Origin: Inquilinus limosus
Lineage (GTDB): Bacteria > Pseudomonadota > Alphaproteobacteria > DSM-16000 > Inquilinaceae
Direction: 5' to 3'
Assembly: GCF_002195995.1 (NCBI RefSeq)
Contig: NZ_NHON01000014.1
Coordinates: 33,058-97,057 of the forward strand
Length of the DNA stretch: 64,000 nt
Part shown: piece after piece, positions 8,013 through 16,805 of the stretch
How the letters are laid out: every line of letters begins with the position of its first letter
How positions within the stretch are numbered: the first letter of the stretch is position 1
Notes under the pieces: generated by a model
Told to the model about the DNA's origin: nothing
The model's database searches: none
What the model saw: only the letters and a program-made list of their open reading frames with translations
Translations under genes and position numbers: made by a program

Positions 8013-9185
8013 ATGCCCGTCATCAATTCGATTGCCGCCCGCAAGGAGGAGATGACCGCCTGGCGGCGCGACCTCCACGCCCATCCCGAACTGGGCTTCG
8101 AGGAGGTGCGGACCTCGGCCATCGTGGCGGAGAAGCTCGCCGCCTGGGGCATCGAGGTGCATCGCGGCCTGGCCAAGACCGGCGTCATCGGCGTGCTCAA
8201 GGGCCGCACCGACAGCGGCCGCACCATCGGCCTGCGCGCCGACATGGATTGCCTGCCGATGGACGAGCTGAACGACTTCGCCCACAAATCGACCGTGCCC
8301 GGCAAGATGCATGCCTGCGGCCATGACGGCCACACCACCATGCTGCTCGGCGCCGCCCAGTACCTGGCGGAGACGCGGAACTTCGACGGCACCGTGCACT
8401 TCATCTTCCAGCCGGCCGAGGAGGGCGGCGGCGGCGGCGACGTGATGGTGCGCGAGGGGCTGTTCGACCGCTTCCCCTGCGACGAGGTCTATGGCCTGCA
8501 CAACTGGCCGCTGCTGCCGGCCGGCATCGTCGGCGTCCGCCCGGGCCCGATGATGGCGGCGGCCGACATGTTCGACATCCGCATCCGCGGCGTCGGCGGC
8601 CATGCCGCGATCCCGCAGACCGCGAAGGACCCGGTGGTAATCGCGGCCCAGCTGGTCGGCGCGCTGCAGACCCTGGTCAGCCGCAACACCAACCCGATGG
8701 ATTCAGCGGTGCTGTCGATCACCCAGATCCACACCGGCACCACCCACAACGTGATCCCGGACGAGGCCTACCTCAACGGCACGGTGCGGACCTTCCGGCC
8801 CGAGGTGCAGGCGATGATCGTCGCCGGCATCAAGCGCATCGCCGACGGCATCGCCGCCGCCTTCGGCGTGTCGATCGAGGTGAAGTACGACTACGGCTAT
8901 CCGGCGACCGTGAACCATGCCGACCAGGCCGAGACCGCGGCCCAGGTGGCGGAGCGGATCGTCGGCGAGGCCAATGTCCAGCGCGACGTCGAGCCGTCGC
9001 TGGGCGGCGAGGATTTCGCCTATCTGCTGAACGCCCGGCCGGGCGCCTATCTGTTCCTCGGCCAGGCCCGCGCGGCGGGGGATACGATGGTCCACAACCC
9101 GCATTACGACTTCAACGACGAGGTCCTGCCGCTCGGCGCCTCGCTGCTGGCCGGGCTGGTCGAGACCCAGCTGAAGGCGGGGTGA
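8013..9185 (+). CDS. M20-family amidohydrolase (hippurate hydrolase-like)
   Basis: A 390-residue di-metal amidohydrolase. Motifs in order: WRRDLHAHPELGFEEVRTS, KMHACGHDGHTTMLLGAA (metal-binding Cys/His), FQPAEEGGGGG (catalytic Glu), VYGLHNWP, the dimerisation lid after GVGGHAAIPQ, SLGGEDFAYLL and NPHYDFNDEVLPLG. These correspond to the M20D family acting on N-acyl amino acids such as hippurate; indole-acetyl amino-acid hydrolases are close relatives, so the substrate is open. It is divergent from clpS and clearly a paralogue of the gene at 4964-6169. Confidence 0.92.
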   Translation: MPVINSIAARKEEMTAWRRDLHAHPELGFEEVRTSAIVAEKLAAWGIEVHRGLAKTGVIGVLKGRTDSGRTIGLRADMDCLPMDELNDFAHKSTVPGKMHACGHDGHTTMLLGAAQYLAETRNFDGTVHFIFQPAEEGGGGGDVMVREGLFDRFPCDEVYGLHNWPLLPAGIVGVRPGPMMAAADMFDIRIRGVGGHAAIPQTAKDPVVIAAQLVGALQTLVSRNTNPMDSAVLSITQIHTGTTHNVIPDEAYLNGTVRTFRPEVQAMIVAGIKRIADGIAAAFGVSIEVKYDYGYPATVNHADQAETAAQVAERIVGEANVQRDVEPSLGGEDFAYLLNARPGAYLFLGQARAAGDTMVHNPHYDFNDEVLPLGASLLAGLVETQLKAG

Positions 9186-9236
9186 CGGGAGCCGGGGGTC
9201 GGGTTCGCCTGGCGCACCCGACCCGGGCTTGCCCGG

Positions 9237-9848
9237 CTATTGCGGCGCCTTGAAGCCCCAGGGCTTCAATGTCTGGTCCGCATCCGGCAGGACGATCTGG
9301 TCGACCTTCCAGCGGCCGCTCGGCAGCCGCACCAGCTTCAGCTTGATCGCCGCCGGCCGCCCCTCCGTCTTGACCGGTAGGGTTGCCGCGTCGCCGGCCA
9401 CGGCCGATGTCCCGGCCTTGGCGGCCGTGCCGATGGTGAAGGGCAGGGCGTCGAACCGCTCGGCCGTCTGCATCAGGTTGTCGAAGAGCAGGTTCGGATC
9501 CGTCATCAGCTCGTCCCATAGGCTGTCGCCCGGGCCATAGACCGACTTCTGCATCACCGCATCGGCCTGCCGGGGCAGCAGGGTCCTGAGATTGAAGGTC
9601 CTGGTGATCTGGCCCACCCACCCCGCTTGTGCCTCCGGCGACAGGATCGCGTTGGCGGTGGCGTAGTCGTGCCGCGCCCAGGCCGCCAGGAAGGCCCGGG
9701 CCGCCGTCTCGGGCGTGCTGAAGTCGATCGCCTCGTAATAGGTCCGGGCGCCATTCGTGAAGATCGAGCCGGGCGTCGCCTGCTGTGCCGGGGCCGCACC
9801 CGACAGCAGCAGGATGGCGGCGGCAGCGGCGGCGGGCAGGGGCCTCAT
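9237..9848 (-). CDS. Exported hypothetical protein
   Basis: The 203-residue protein has a clear signal peptide (MRPLPAAAAAAILLLSGAAP, cleavage after AQQ). The segment STPETAARAFLAAWARHDYATANAILSPEA recalls NTF2/SnoaL-like domains that begin with 'A..F..A...D'. No enzymatic motif is visible. Its start overlaps the stop of the upstream TAXI gene by four bases (9845-9848), so the two are translationally coupled and may act together in the periplasm. Confidence 0.65.
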   Translation of the reverse strand: MRPLPAAAAAAILLLSGAAPAQQATPGSIFTNGARTYYEAIDFSTPETAARAFLAAWARHDYATANAILSPEAQAGWVGQITRTFNLRTLLPRQADAVMQKSVYGPGDSLWDELMTDPNLLFDNLMQTAERFDALPFTIGTAAKAGTSAVAGDAATLPVKTEGRPAAIKLKLVRLPSGRWKVDQIVLPDADQTLKPWGFKAPQ

Positions 9849-10876
9849 CGCACCTGGTCCGCCGGAACGGTGACGCCGTGGGCGGCCCAGGCCGCGGCGG
9901 CGCCGCGGTGGAAGGGCAGGGCGTGGTTGGTCAGCGGATCGAAGGCGGGGGACAGCTCCAGCCCGGCGGCCTCGGCCAGCGGCGCCGCCTGGGTGATGGC
10001 GATCTCGGTGGCGCGGCGGGCCACATCCTCGGGCAGCGCGTCGGTCGCGACCAGCCAGGTCCACATGCCGGCGCTGGGCGGCACCGGCAGGGGTGGCACG
10101 ACAGCCGGCGGCGCGGCCGGATCGGGGGGGACGGACGGCTCGACCGGCTGGGTCGGGGGCGAAGCCGCGGGCGGCAGCGGCACCGCGGCGGCGGCCACAC
10201 CCGGAATGGCGGCGGAGACCGTGGCGACCTCGGCCACGGTCAGGCCGAAGGTCACGGCCGGCTGCTCCGGCGGCAGGGCGAAGGGCGCGAGCCCGGTGAC
10301 GGCGACGGCATCGATCTTCTTGTCGGCCAGCTGCTTGGCGACCTCGCCCAGCGGCATGCGCCGCAGCGTCGCCTTGATGCCCAGCGCGGTCAGCATCGGC
10401 TCGGTCAGGGCGTCGTCGGTGGCCAGCGCCACGCGCTTGCCGGCCAGGGCGGAGGCGTTGGCGATGCCGCCGGCCGCCGGCGCCACGAAGCGCAGCACCG
10501 CGGCCGGCGCCACCGGAGCCAAGGCGCGCAGATGGTCGAACTTCATGCCCGGCGCCATCGGGCCCTTGCCCTCCCAGGCCGCGCCGGCGACATCCAGTGA
10601 CACCAGGCCGATCGCCACCCGGCCGCTTTGCAGCAGCGCGCTGTTCGGCAGCGCGCCGGCGGTGATCGCCTCCGACACCGGCACGCCGGCGTCGGTCTTC
10701 AGCCGCTCGACGAAGGCGCCGCCCCAGCGGCCGAGTGGCGAGTTGACCGGGGCGGTGGCGACGATGATCTCGCGCGGCTTCGGATCGGTCGTCTGCGCCC
10801 CGGCGCCGGGGACGGCGAGGCCGAGGAGGAGGAGGGCCAGGCCCGCGAGAAAGGGGGCGCGCGAAGAGGGCATCAT
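9845..10876 (-). CDS. TAXI-family TRAP transporter solute-binding protein
   Basis: The 343-residue periplasmic protein has a signal peptide (LAGLALLLLGLAVPGAGAQ) followed by a TAXI-like ligand domain: NSALLQSGRVAIGLVSLDVA, an aromatic-poor hinge, ALAGKRVALATDD and VAKQLADKKIDAVAVTG. Residues about 231-268 are a striking proline-rich stretch inserted before the last lobe (MWTWLVATDALPEDVA). No TRAP membrane subunit is adjacent. In some bacteria such orphan TAXI proteins work with unlinked transporters or serve as sensors. It ends overlapping the next exported protein's ATG. Confidence 0.75.
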   Translation of the reverse strand: MMPSSRAPFLAGLALLLLGLAVPGAGAQTTDPKPREIIVATAPVNSPLGRWGGAFVERLKTDAGVPVSEAITAGALPNSALLQSGRVAIGLVSLDVAGAAWEGKGPMAPGMKFDHLRALAPVAPAAVLRFVAPAAGGIANASALAGKRVALATDDALTEPMLTALGIKATLRRMPLGEVAKQLADKKIDAVAVTGLAPFALPPEQPAVTFGLTVAEVATVSAAIPGVAAAAVPLPPAASPPTQPVEPSVPPDPAAPPAVVPPLPVPPSAGMWTWLVATDALPEDVARRATEIAITQAAPLAEAAGLELSPAFDPLTNHALPFHRGAAAAWAAHGVTVPADQVR

Positions 10877-11044
10877 CGATCCGGAAAGGTGGCACCGGGG
10901 GACGAGGCTAGCGCCCGGCCGCGCTTTCCGCCAGAAGCCAGCGTCGGCCGCGATGGCCACGCGCCCCGCCCCGGGGTTCGCGACCCGTTCCGATTGGATT
11001 TCTGCCGTCCGGTCCCCATCCTTATCGCTGATGGACACGATGCG

Positions 11045-11755
11045 ATGACACGCCCCGACGACAAGCTGCCCGCCGGCCAGGGCCGGTCGGAGGTCGACGC
11101 CTTCCTGCGCCGGGTGGCGGCGACTCCGGCGCCGCGCGAGGGCGGACGGCGCGGCCGGCTGATCTTCGCGCTCGACGCGACCCAGAGCCGCGAGGACACC
11201 TGGGACCGCGCCTGCCGGCTGCAGGGCGAGATGTTCACCGAGACGGCGGCGCTGGGCGGGCTGGACCTGCAGCTCGTCTTCTATCGCGGCTTCGGCGAAT
11301 GCAAGGCCACCGCCTGGGTCTCCGACGGCGTCGAGCTGGCGCGGCTCATGGGCAAGGTGCGCTGCCGGGCCGGCGAGACCCAGCTGGGCCGGGTGCTGGC
11401 CCATGCCGAGGCGGAGGCCGGGCGCGGCAAGGTCGACGCGCTGGTCTTCGTCGGCGACGCCTTCGAGGAATCGATCGACCGGGTCTGCGCCCAGGCCGGG
11501 CGGCTGGCGCTGCGCGGCGTGCCGGTGTTCCTGTTCCATGAAGGCCCCGACCCGGTGGCGGCCCGCGCCTTCCGCGAGATCGCGCGGCTGACCCGCGGCG
11601 CCTATTGCCCGTTCGATTCCTCCAGCCCCGGCCAGCTGCGCGACCTGCTGGCGGCCGTCGCGGTCTATGCCGCCGGCGGCCGCCCGGCGCTGGAGGATCT
11701 CGGCCGCCGCCGCGGCGCCGCGGTCACGGCCCTGATCGGCCGGATGGGAGGGTAG
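11045..11755 (+). CDS. vWA-like domain protein
   Basis: The 236-residue cytoplasmic protein looks like a von Willebrand A fold: the strand RLIFALDATQSREDTW is a MIDAS-like start, then a central strand VDALVFVGDAFEES and GVPVFLFHEGPDPVAARAF, ending with TRGAYCPFDSSSPGQLRDLL. The family is usually annotated 'VWA domain-containing protein' or hypothetical. The canonical DxSxS is here DATQS, so metal binding may be altered. It is followed 8 bp later by a membrane-anchored J-domain protein, an arrangement suggesting a joint function, possibly in chaperone work on a membrane complex (inference). Confidence 0.65.
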   Translation: MTRPDDKLPAGQGRSEVDAFLRRVAATPAPREGGRRGRLIFALDATQSREDTWDRACRLQGEMFTETAALGGLDLQLVFYRGFGECKATAWVSDGVELARLMGKVRCRAGETQLGRVLAHAEAEAGRGKVDALVFVGDAFEESIDRVCAQAGRLALRGVPVFLFHEGPDPVAARAFREIARLTRGAYCPFDSSSPGQLRDLLAAVAVYAAGGRPALEDLGRRRGAAVTALIGRMGG

Positions 11756-11763
11756 GCCCCGCC

Positions 11764-12489
11764 GTGCTGCCGCTTCTCATCCTGGTCCTGGCGCTCGGCC
11801 TCGGCCTGCCGCTGCTCGCCGGCTGGTTCGCCAGCACCCAGCCCAAGCAGGTGATCCGGAGCGCCCGCTGGGGCGGCATCCTGCTGCTGGCCGGACTCGG
11901 CCTGTTCCTGCTGCTGACCGGGCGGCTGGCCGGCCTCCTCGCCGTGCTGGGCGCCGCTTTTCTCTGGCTGCAGCGCCTGTCGCCGCTGCTGATCCAGGGC
12001 CTGCCCTGGTTCCTGCGCTGGCGCCGCGGGCGGCAGGCGGCGGCCGGCCCGACGCCCGGCGGCGCGTCGCGGCTGAAGACGCACAGCCTCGACATCCAGC
12101 TCGACCACGCCAGCGGCGCGATGGACGGCTATGTGCTGCGCCCGGGCCCGCTGGAGGGGCGCAGCCTGGCCTCGCTGCCGCTGCCGGCGCTGCTGCGGCT
12201 GCTGTTCGAATGCCGCGCCGACGACTCCGATTCGGCCCGGGTGCTGGAGACCTATCTCGACCGCCGCTTCGGCCCGGACTGGGCGAAGCAGGATCCGGCC
12301 GGCCCGCGCCGGGCGGAGATGTCGGAGGCCGAGGCCTGTGCGCTGCTCGGCCTCGCCGCCGGGGCCTCGCCCGCGGCGGTGAAGGCGGCGCATCGCCGGA
12401 TGATGAAGCAGCACCACCCGGACCATGGCGGCACGGCCGAGATGGCGGCCCGGCTGAATGCGGCGCGGGACCGGTTGCTGGGGGCCTGA
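11764..12489 (+). CDS. Membrane-anchored J-domain (DnaJ-like) protein
   Basis: The 241-residue protein has two or more N-terminal membrane helices (residues ~3-22 and ~38-68), a basic linker, a middle domain, and a C-terminal J domain (about 186-241) with the essential HPD at 218-220 (KQHHPDHGG). The layout is a tail-type J protein, unlike classical DnaJ, which has the J domain first. J domains stimulate Hsp70 (DnaK) ATPase, here at the inner membrane. The GTG at 11764 follows the upstream stop by 8 bp, with GGGAGG inside the end of that gene, so coupling is likely. Confidence 0.82.
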   Translation: MLPLLILVLALGLGLPLLAGWFASTQPKQVIRSARWGGILLLAGLGLFLLLTGRLAGLLAVLGAAFLWLQRLSPLLIQGLPWFLRWRRGRQAAAGPTPGGASRLKTHSLDIQLDHASGAMDGYVLRPGPLEGRSLASLPLPALLRLLFECRADDSDSARVLETYLDRRFGPDWAKQDPAGPRRAEMSEAEACALLGLAAGASPAAVKAAHRRMMKQHHPDHGGTAEMAARLNAARDRLLGA

Positions 12490-12492
12490 GCC

Positions 12493-13932
12493 CTACTCCC
12501 CCGGCGCGACGCGCGGGGTAGCCGGCTGCACCGGGGCGACGGCGTGGCCGGAGACCTCGGCGCCGGCATCGGGCGCCAGGCGCAGGAACATCAGTACCGA
12601 GGACAGCGACAAGAGGCCGACGGCGAAGAAAGCCCAGGAGAAGTCCGAGGCCTGCAGCGTGTCGCCGCCATGCAGCATCAGGGTCAGGTTCAGCAGCACG
12701 GCGCCGGAGGCGACGCCCAGGCTGGCCGACAGCTGCTGCGCCGTGCTGGAGAAGCTGGAGGCGCGGCTCATCTTCTGGGGCGGGATGTCGGCGAAGGCGA
12801 GCGTGTTCAGGCTGGTGAACTGCAGCGACCGGAAATAGCCGCCGGCCAGCAGCAGCGCCATGATCAGCAGATGCGGCGTGTCGGCCCGGAACAGCGCGTA
12901 GCTCATCAGGAAGGCCGAGCTGATCACCGCGTTCCACACCAGCACCGGGCGGAAGCCGAAATGGCGGATGATCCGGGTGGCCGTCATCTTCATGCACAAA
13001 GCGCCGGCGGCGCTGATGAAGGTCAGGGTGCCGGATTCGAACGGCGTCATGCCGAAGCCCAGCTGCAGCATCAGCGGCAGCAGGAACGGGATGGCGCCGA
13101 TGCCGACGCGGAAGATGGTGCCGCCGACCACCGAGATGCGGAAGGTGCGGACATGCAGCAGCGTCAGGTCGATGATCGGCGCCGGCACCCGGTGGGCGTG
13201 CCGGATATAGAGCCAGAGCGAGCCGAGGCCGATGACGAACAGCGCGCCCGTCACCGGCAGCGGCACGACCGACCGGCCCAGCGTCTCGAAGCCGAACACC
13301 ATGCAGCCCAGGGCGATGCCGGACATCAGCAGGCCGCGGACGTCGAACGGGGTGCGCTCCTCCTCCCGCACATCGTCGATGAACAGCGTCACCAGGATCA
13401 CGCCGATGATGCCGATCGGGACGTTGATGAAGAAGATCAGGCGCCAGGAGCTGTAGGTGGTGATGAAGCCGCCCAGCGGCGGGCCCAGCACGGGGCCCAG
13501 CAGCGCCGGGGTGGTCAGATAGGCCATGGCCCGCACCAGCTCGGCCTTCGACACGCTGCGCAGCAGCACCAGCCGGCCCACCGGCACCATCATGGCGCCG
13601 CCCATGCCCTGGATGATCCGCGCGCCGACCAGCTCGACCGTCGAATTCGACAGGCCGCACAGGATGGAGCCGCAGGTGAAGATGACAATGGCGGCCCGGA
13701 ACACGTTCTTGGCGCCGAAGCGGTCCGCCACCCAGCCGCTGGCCGGGATGAAGACGGCGAGGCTGAGCAGGTAGGAGGTGATGGCGAGGCTGAGATGCAG
13801 CGGATCCGTGCCGAAGGACTTGGCGATCTGCGGCAGCGAGGTCCCGATCACTGTGGAATCGAGATTCTCCATGAACAGCGCGCAGGCGATGATCAGCGGG
13901 ATCAGCTTCTGGCGCGGAAGGCGGGTGGTCAT
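12493..13932 (-). CDS. MFS multidrug transporter, DHA2 (EmrB/QacA) family
   Basis: A 479-residue inner-membrane proton antiporter with 14 predicted helices. It has the DHA2 motif LDSTVIGTSLPQIAKSF in helix 1, WVADRFGAKNVF (motif A) and RIIQGMGGAMMVPVGRL (motif B with the proton-coupling Arg). A short C-terminal cytoplasmic tail follows. It resembles drug exporters that often pair with an HlyD-type adaptor, but none is adjacent. It is convergent with the J-domain gene (4-bp gap). It is a clear paralogue of the truncated transporter at the left edge. Confidence 0.92.
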   Translation of the reverse strand: MTTRLPRQKLIPLIIACALFMENLDSTVIGTSLPQIAKSFGTDPLHLSLAITSYLLSLAVFIPASGWVADRFGAKNVFRAAIVIFTCGSILCGLSNSTVELVGARIIQGMGGAMMVPVGRLVLLRSVSKAELVRAMAYLTTPALLGPVLGPPLGGFITTYSSWRLIFFINVPIGIIGVILVTLFIDDVREEERTPFDVRGLLMSGIALGCMVFGFETLGRSVVPLPVTGALFVIGLGSLWLYIRHAHRVPAPIIDLTLLHVRTFRISVVGGTIFRVGIGAIPFLLPLMLQLGFGMTPFESGTLTFISAAGALCMKMTATRIIRHFGFRPVLVWNAVISSAFLMSYALFRADTPHLLIMALLLAGGYFRSLQFTSLNTLAFADIPPQKMSRASSFSSTAQQLSASLGVASGAVLLNLTLMLHGGDTLQASDFSWAFFAVGLLSLSSVLMFLRLAPDAGAEVSGHAVAPVQPATPRVAPGE

Positions 13933-13986
13933 GTCTCAAGGCCGCGGCGGCCGCGGCCCCCTCGGGCGGTCGGGATCCGATTCTAC

Positions 13987-14001
13987 ACTCGTCTGATGAG
14001 T
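13987..14001. promoter_or_regulatory. Candidate operator (15-bp near-palindrome) upstream of the MFS gene
   Basis: ACTCGTC-T-GATGAGT has arms matching at six of seven positions and lies about 55 bp upstream of the transporter's ATG. That is a plausible place for a MarR/TetR-type repressor. No regulator gene is next to it, so this is only a candidate. Confidence 0.25.
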
Positions 14002-14121
14002 CCGAATCCTGCGCGCCAAACCCGCATTGGAGACATGCAAGTTTCGGGCGTCAGGCCCCCAAGGGCCCGTCCCGAACGAATGGCGCCCTCCCTCTGCCCA
14101 GGGCAGCTGTATTCCAACATC

Positions 14122-14205
14122 GTCATTGCGAGCGCAGCGAAGCAATCCAGGGCCGCATGAGCGCAGGGATGGATTGCTTCGTCGGCTTCGCCTCCTCGCA
14201 ATGAC
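14122..14205. repeat. Palindromic repeat, copy 3 (inverted orientation)
   Basis: GTCATTGCGAGCGCAGCGAA at the left and TTCGTCGGCTTCGCCTCCTC, GCAATGAC at the right: the long and short arms are swapped relative to the other copies. It lies 16 bp beyond the 3' end of the M32 gene, the last gene of the oxidase cluster, and may act as its terminator. Confidence 0.85.
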
Positions 14206-14221
14206 GGCGTTGGGAAGCGGG

Positions 14222-15715
14222 TCACCCCTCGCCGGCGTAGCGCCGGCGCAGATGGGCCTTGAACACGGCGGCGTCGAGCGGGCGGCCGGTGGCGCGGGTC
14301 AAGAGCTCGTCGGTCTCCCAGCGTGAGGCCTGGCCGTGGATGTTGGCGCGCAGCCAGCCGACCAGCGGGGCGAAGTCGCCGCGGCCGATCGCCGGGAGGA
14401 TGCCCGGTTCGGCCCGGTTGGCGGCGTCGAAGATCTGCGCCGCGGTCATGGCGCCCAGCGTGTAGGTCGGGAAATAGCCCCAGCCGCCGCTCGGCCAGTG
14501 GATGTCCTGCAGGCAGCCCAGCCGGTCGTCCGGCGGCACCACGCCCAGCAGCGCCTTCATGCCGTCGTTCCAGGCGGCCGGCAGGTCGGCCAGCGGCAGC
14601 TCGTCGGCGATCATCGCCTTCTCGAGGCGATAGCGCAGGATGACATGGGCGGGATAGGTCACCTCGTCGGCGTCGACCCGGATGAAGCCACGCTCGACCC
14701 TCGTATAGTGCCGCCACAGCGCCTCGGCCTCCCACGCCGGGCCTGATCCGCCGAAGGCGTCGCGCATCCGCGGCGTGGCGAAGGTGATGAACTCGCGGCT
14801 GCGGCAGGCCTGCATCTCCATCAGCAGCGACTGGCTTTCATGCAGGCTCATGCCGCGGGCCTGGCCGACCGGCTGGTTCATCCAGGCCTGGGGCCGCCCC
14901 TGCTCGTAAAGGGCGTGGCCGGTCTCGTGCAGCACGCCCATCAGGGCGCGGGTGAAATCGGTCTCGTCGTAGCGGGTGGTGATGCGGACATCGTTGTCGG
15001 CGCCGCCGCAGAACGGGTGGGTGGAGACGTCGAGGCGGCCGCGCTCGAAGTCGTAGCCCAGCACGCCCATCATGGCGACGCCCAGCGCCCGCTGCGAGTC
15101 GACCGGGAACGGCCCCTGGGGCCGCGGCGTGGCCGGCCGGCGCGCCTGGGCCGCCAGCACCTCCTCGGTGAAGCCGGGCAGGAACCCGGCCAGGTCGTCG
15201 AACAGCGCGTCGATCTTCGCCGACCGGCCGCCGGGCTCGTAGTCGTTCAGCAGGGCGTCATAGGCCGACAGGCCCAGCGCCTCGCCCTTGGCGCGGCCGA
15301 TCTCGCGCTGCAGCCGCAGCACCTCCTGCAGCTTCGGCAGCAGCGCGGCGAAGTCCGAATCGGCGCGGGCCTGGCGCCACGCCATCTCGCAGGCCGACAC
15401 CGCCTTGCTCGACGCCTCGACCAGGTCGGCCGGCACCACGGTCTGCACCGTCCACAGCCGCCGGATCTCGCGCAGATTGGCGCGCTCCCACTCGCCCAGC
15501 CGGTTGTCGGCCTCGGCCTCCGGCAGCCAGCCGGACAGGCGTGGGTCGGTGATCATGCCGTGGCGCAGCACCTGCAGCAGGGCCAGGCTCTCCGCCCGGG
15601 TCTCGGCGGCGCCCTTCGGCATCATCGTGGCGTTGTCCCAGTCGAGGATGCCGATGGCGTTGGACAGCGCGGCGATGCGGCCGAAATGGGCGGCGATCTC
15701 GGCATAGGCGGTCAT
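14222..15715 (-). CDS. Carboxypeptidase M32 (Taq carboxypeptidase family)
   Basis: A 497-residue cytoplasmic metallo-carboxypeptidase that trims C-terminal residues from peptides. The HEXXH zinc motif is HETGH at residues 263-267, inside MGVLHETGHALYEQ. Other family blocks are DWDNATMMPKGA near the N terminus, DVRITTRYDE before the zinc site, and GMSLHESQSLLMEM after it. The length matches the family. Its ATG overlaps the stop of surf1 by four bases, so it is the last gene of the oxidase transcript, though its function is unrelated to respiration as far as is known. Confidence 0.94.
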   Translation of the reverse strand: MTAYAEIAAHFGRIAALSNAIGILDWDNATMMPKGAAETRAESLALLQVLRHGMITDPRLSGWLPEAEADNRLGEWERANLREIRRLWTVQTVVPADLVEASSKAVSACEMAWRQARADSDFAALLPKLQEVLRLQREIGRAKGEALGLSAYDALLNDYEPGGRSAKIDALFDDLAGFLPGFTEEVLAAQARRPATPRPQGPFPVDSQRALGVAMMGVLGYDFERGRLDVSTHPFCGGADNDVRITTRYDETDFTRALMGVLHETGHALYEQGRPQAWMNQPVGQARGMSLHESQSLLMEMQACRSREFITFATPRMRDAFGGSGPAWEAEALWRHYTRVERGFIRVDADEVTYPAHVILRYRLEKAMIADELPLADLPAAWNDGMKALLGVVPPDDRLGCLQDIHWPSGGWGYFPTYTLGAMTAAQIFDAANRAEPGILPAIGRGDFAPLVGWLRANIHGQASRWETDELLTRATGRPLDAAVFKAHLRRRYAGEG

Positions 15716-16437
15716 GACTCGGGTCCTTTCCGGGCGGCACGGCCGCGCCGCAGGTGATGCAGCAGGTAGATCGCGACCAGGATGGCGGCGAAGCCGAACC
15801 AGGTGATCGCGTATTGCAGATGGTCGTTCGGCAAGTCGACCTGGGTCTGGCCGCCGATCGGGGCGCGCGCGCGGTCCGGGCCGGCCGCCTGCTCGACCAC
15901 CACCGGCGCCGCCCCGCCCAGCCCGGCCGCGCCGGCCATGGCCGGCAGGTCGACCCAGAACCACTCATTGGTGGCCGGGCTGTTGTCCGGCTGCATCCAG
16001 CCCTGGGGCAGGGGGCGGCGGGCCACGCCCTCGACCGTCACCGTGCCGGCGGGCGGCGGGTCGTAGGCGGCGGGCTTGCCGTCGGGGCCGAGCGGCACCC
16101 AGCCGCGATTGACCATGACGGCCGGGCCGCCGTCGTCGCGGATCAGAGGCGTCACCACCTGGATGCCGGCGGCGCCGTCATGGACACGGGCCAGCAGCCG
16201 GAAGGCATGGGATGCGTCGAATCGGCCGGTGACGGTGACGTGGCGATAGTCGAAGCCGGGATCGACCTCGGCCGGCAACGGCGCCGGCGGGGTGGCCAGG
16301 CCGCGCTCGATCCGGTCGATCAGGTCGGTCTTCCAGGCCAGGCGCTCGAGCTGCCAGATGCCGAGGCCGAGCATCAGAGCGAGGGCGGGGACCAGGAAGA
16401 CGGTCGGCCAGAGCTCCGGCCGGAAACGGGATGCCAT
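15712..16437 (-). CDS. SURF1-like cytochrome oxidase assembly protein
   Basis: The 241-residue inner-membrane protein helps insert heme a into subunit I of aa3 oxidase. It has two terminal membrane helices (WPTVFLVPALALMLGLGIWQLERL and the segment YAITWFGFAAILVAIYLLHHL) around a periplasmic domain with the family marks GIWQLERLAWK, MVNRGWVP, NEWFWVDLPAM and NDHLQYAITWF. It lies in the oxidase operon immediately after DUF983 (17-bp gap) and overlaps the M32 gene. Confidence 0.93.
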   Translation of the reverse strand: MASRFRPELWPTVFLVPALALMLGLGIWQLERLAWKTDLIDRIERGLATPPAPLPAEVDPGFDYRHVTVTGRFDASHAFRLLARVHDGAAGIQVVTPLIRDDGGPAVMVNRGWVPLGPDGKPAAYDPPPAGTVTVEGVARRPLPQGWMQPDNSPATNEWFWVDLPAMAGAAGLGGAAPVVVEQAAGPDRARAPIGGQTQVDLPNDHLQYAITWFGFAAILVAIYLLHHLRRGRAARKGPES

Positions 16438-16454
16438 CGCGGCCTCGGGGCTTT

Positions 16455-16799
16455 CTAGCCGGTGCGGCGGTGCCGGTACTGCAGCGCCACGACATAGGCC
16501 TTGGCGGGGCGAATCAGGAGGGCGGTGAGGACGACGAGGAGGGTGGCGCCGATCGCGACCGGCGCCCAGTCCGGCAGGTCGAAGGCGAAGCCGAGCCACA
16601 GCGTCAGCGGCACCACGGTGAAGCCGAGGATGAAGATCAGGAAGACGGCCGGGCCGTCGCCCGAATCGACCTCGGAGAGGTCGAGGCCGCAGACCGAACA
16701 GCGGTCGGCGACCGTCAGGAAGCCCTTGAACAGGGCGCCCCGGCCGCAGCGCGGGCATTTGCAGCCCAGCGCCGCGGACAGAGGAGAGACAGAGGTCAC
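16455..16799 (-). CDS. DUF983 family membrane protein
   Basis: The 114-residue protein has an N-terminal four-cysteine zinc-ribbon-like motif (CKCPRCG...CSVCGLDL), then two membrane helices (VFLIFILGFTVVPLTLWLGF and VAIGATLLVVLTALLI). DUF983 proteins regularly sit between the subunit III and surf1 genes in alphaproteobacterial oxidase operons, as here. A role in oxidase assembly is assumed from context only. The start is a GTG six bases after the ctaE stop, so it is probably translated by coupling. Confidence 0.88.
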   Translation of the reverse strand: MTSVSPLSAALGCKCPRCGRGALFKGFLTVADRCSVCGLDLSEVDSGDGPAVFLIFILGFTVVPLTLWLGFAFDLPDWAPVAIGATLLVVLTALLIRPAKAYVVALQYRHRRTG

Positions 16800-16805
16800 C
16801 GAGGG

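Noticed and set aside
12544..14160. 538-codon plus-strand ORF
   Set aside because: Antisense to the complete DHA2 transporter at 12493-13932; biased residue use and no motifs.
13933..14221. CRISPR-like array
   Set aside because: Only one palindromic repeat copy is present here, with no regular spacers; the other copies are kilobases away.
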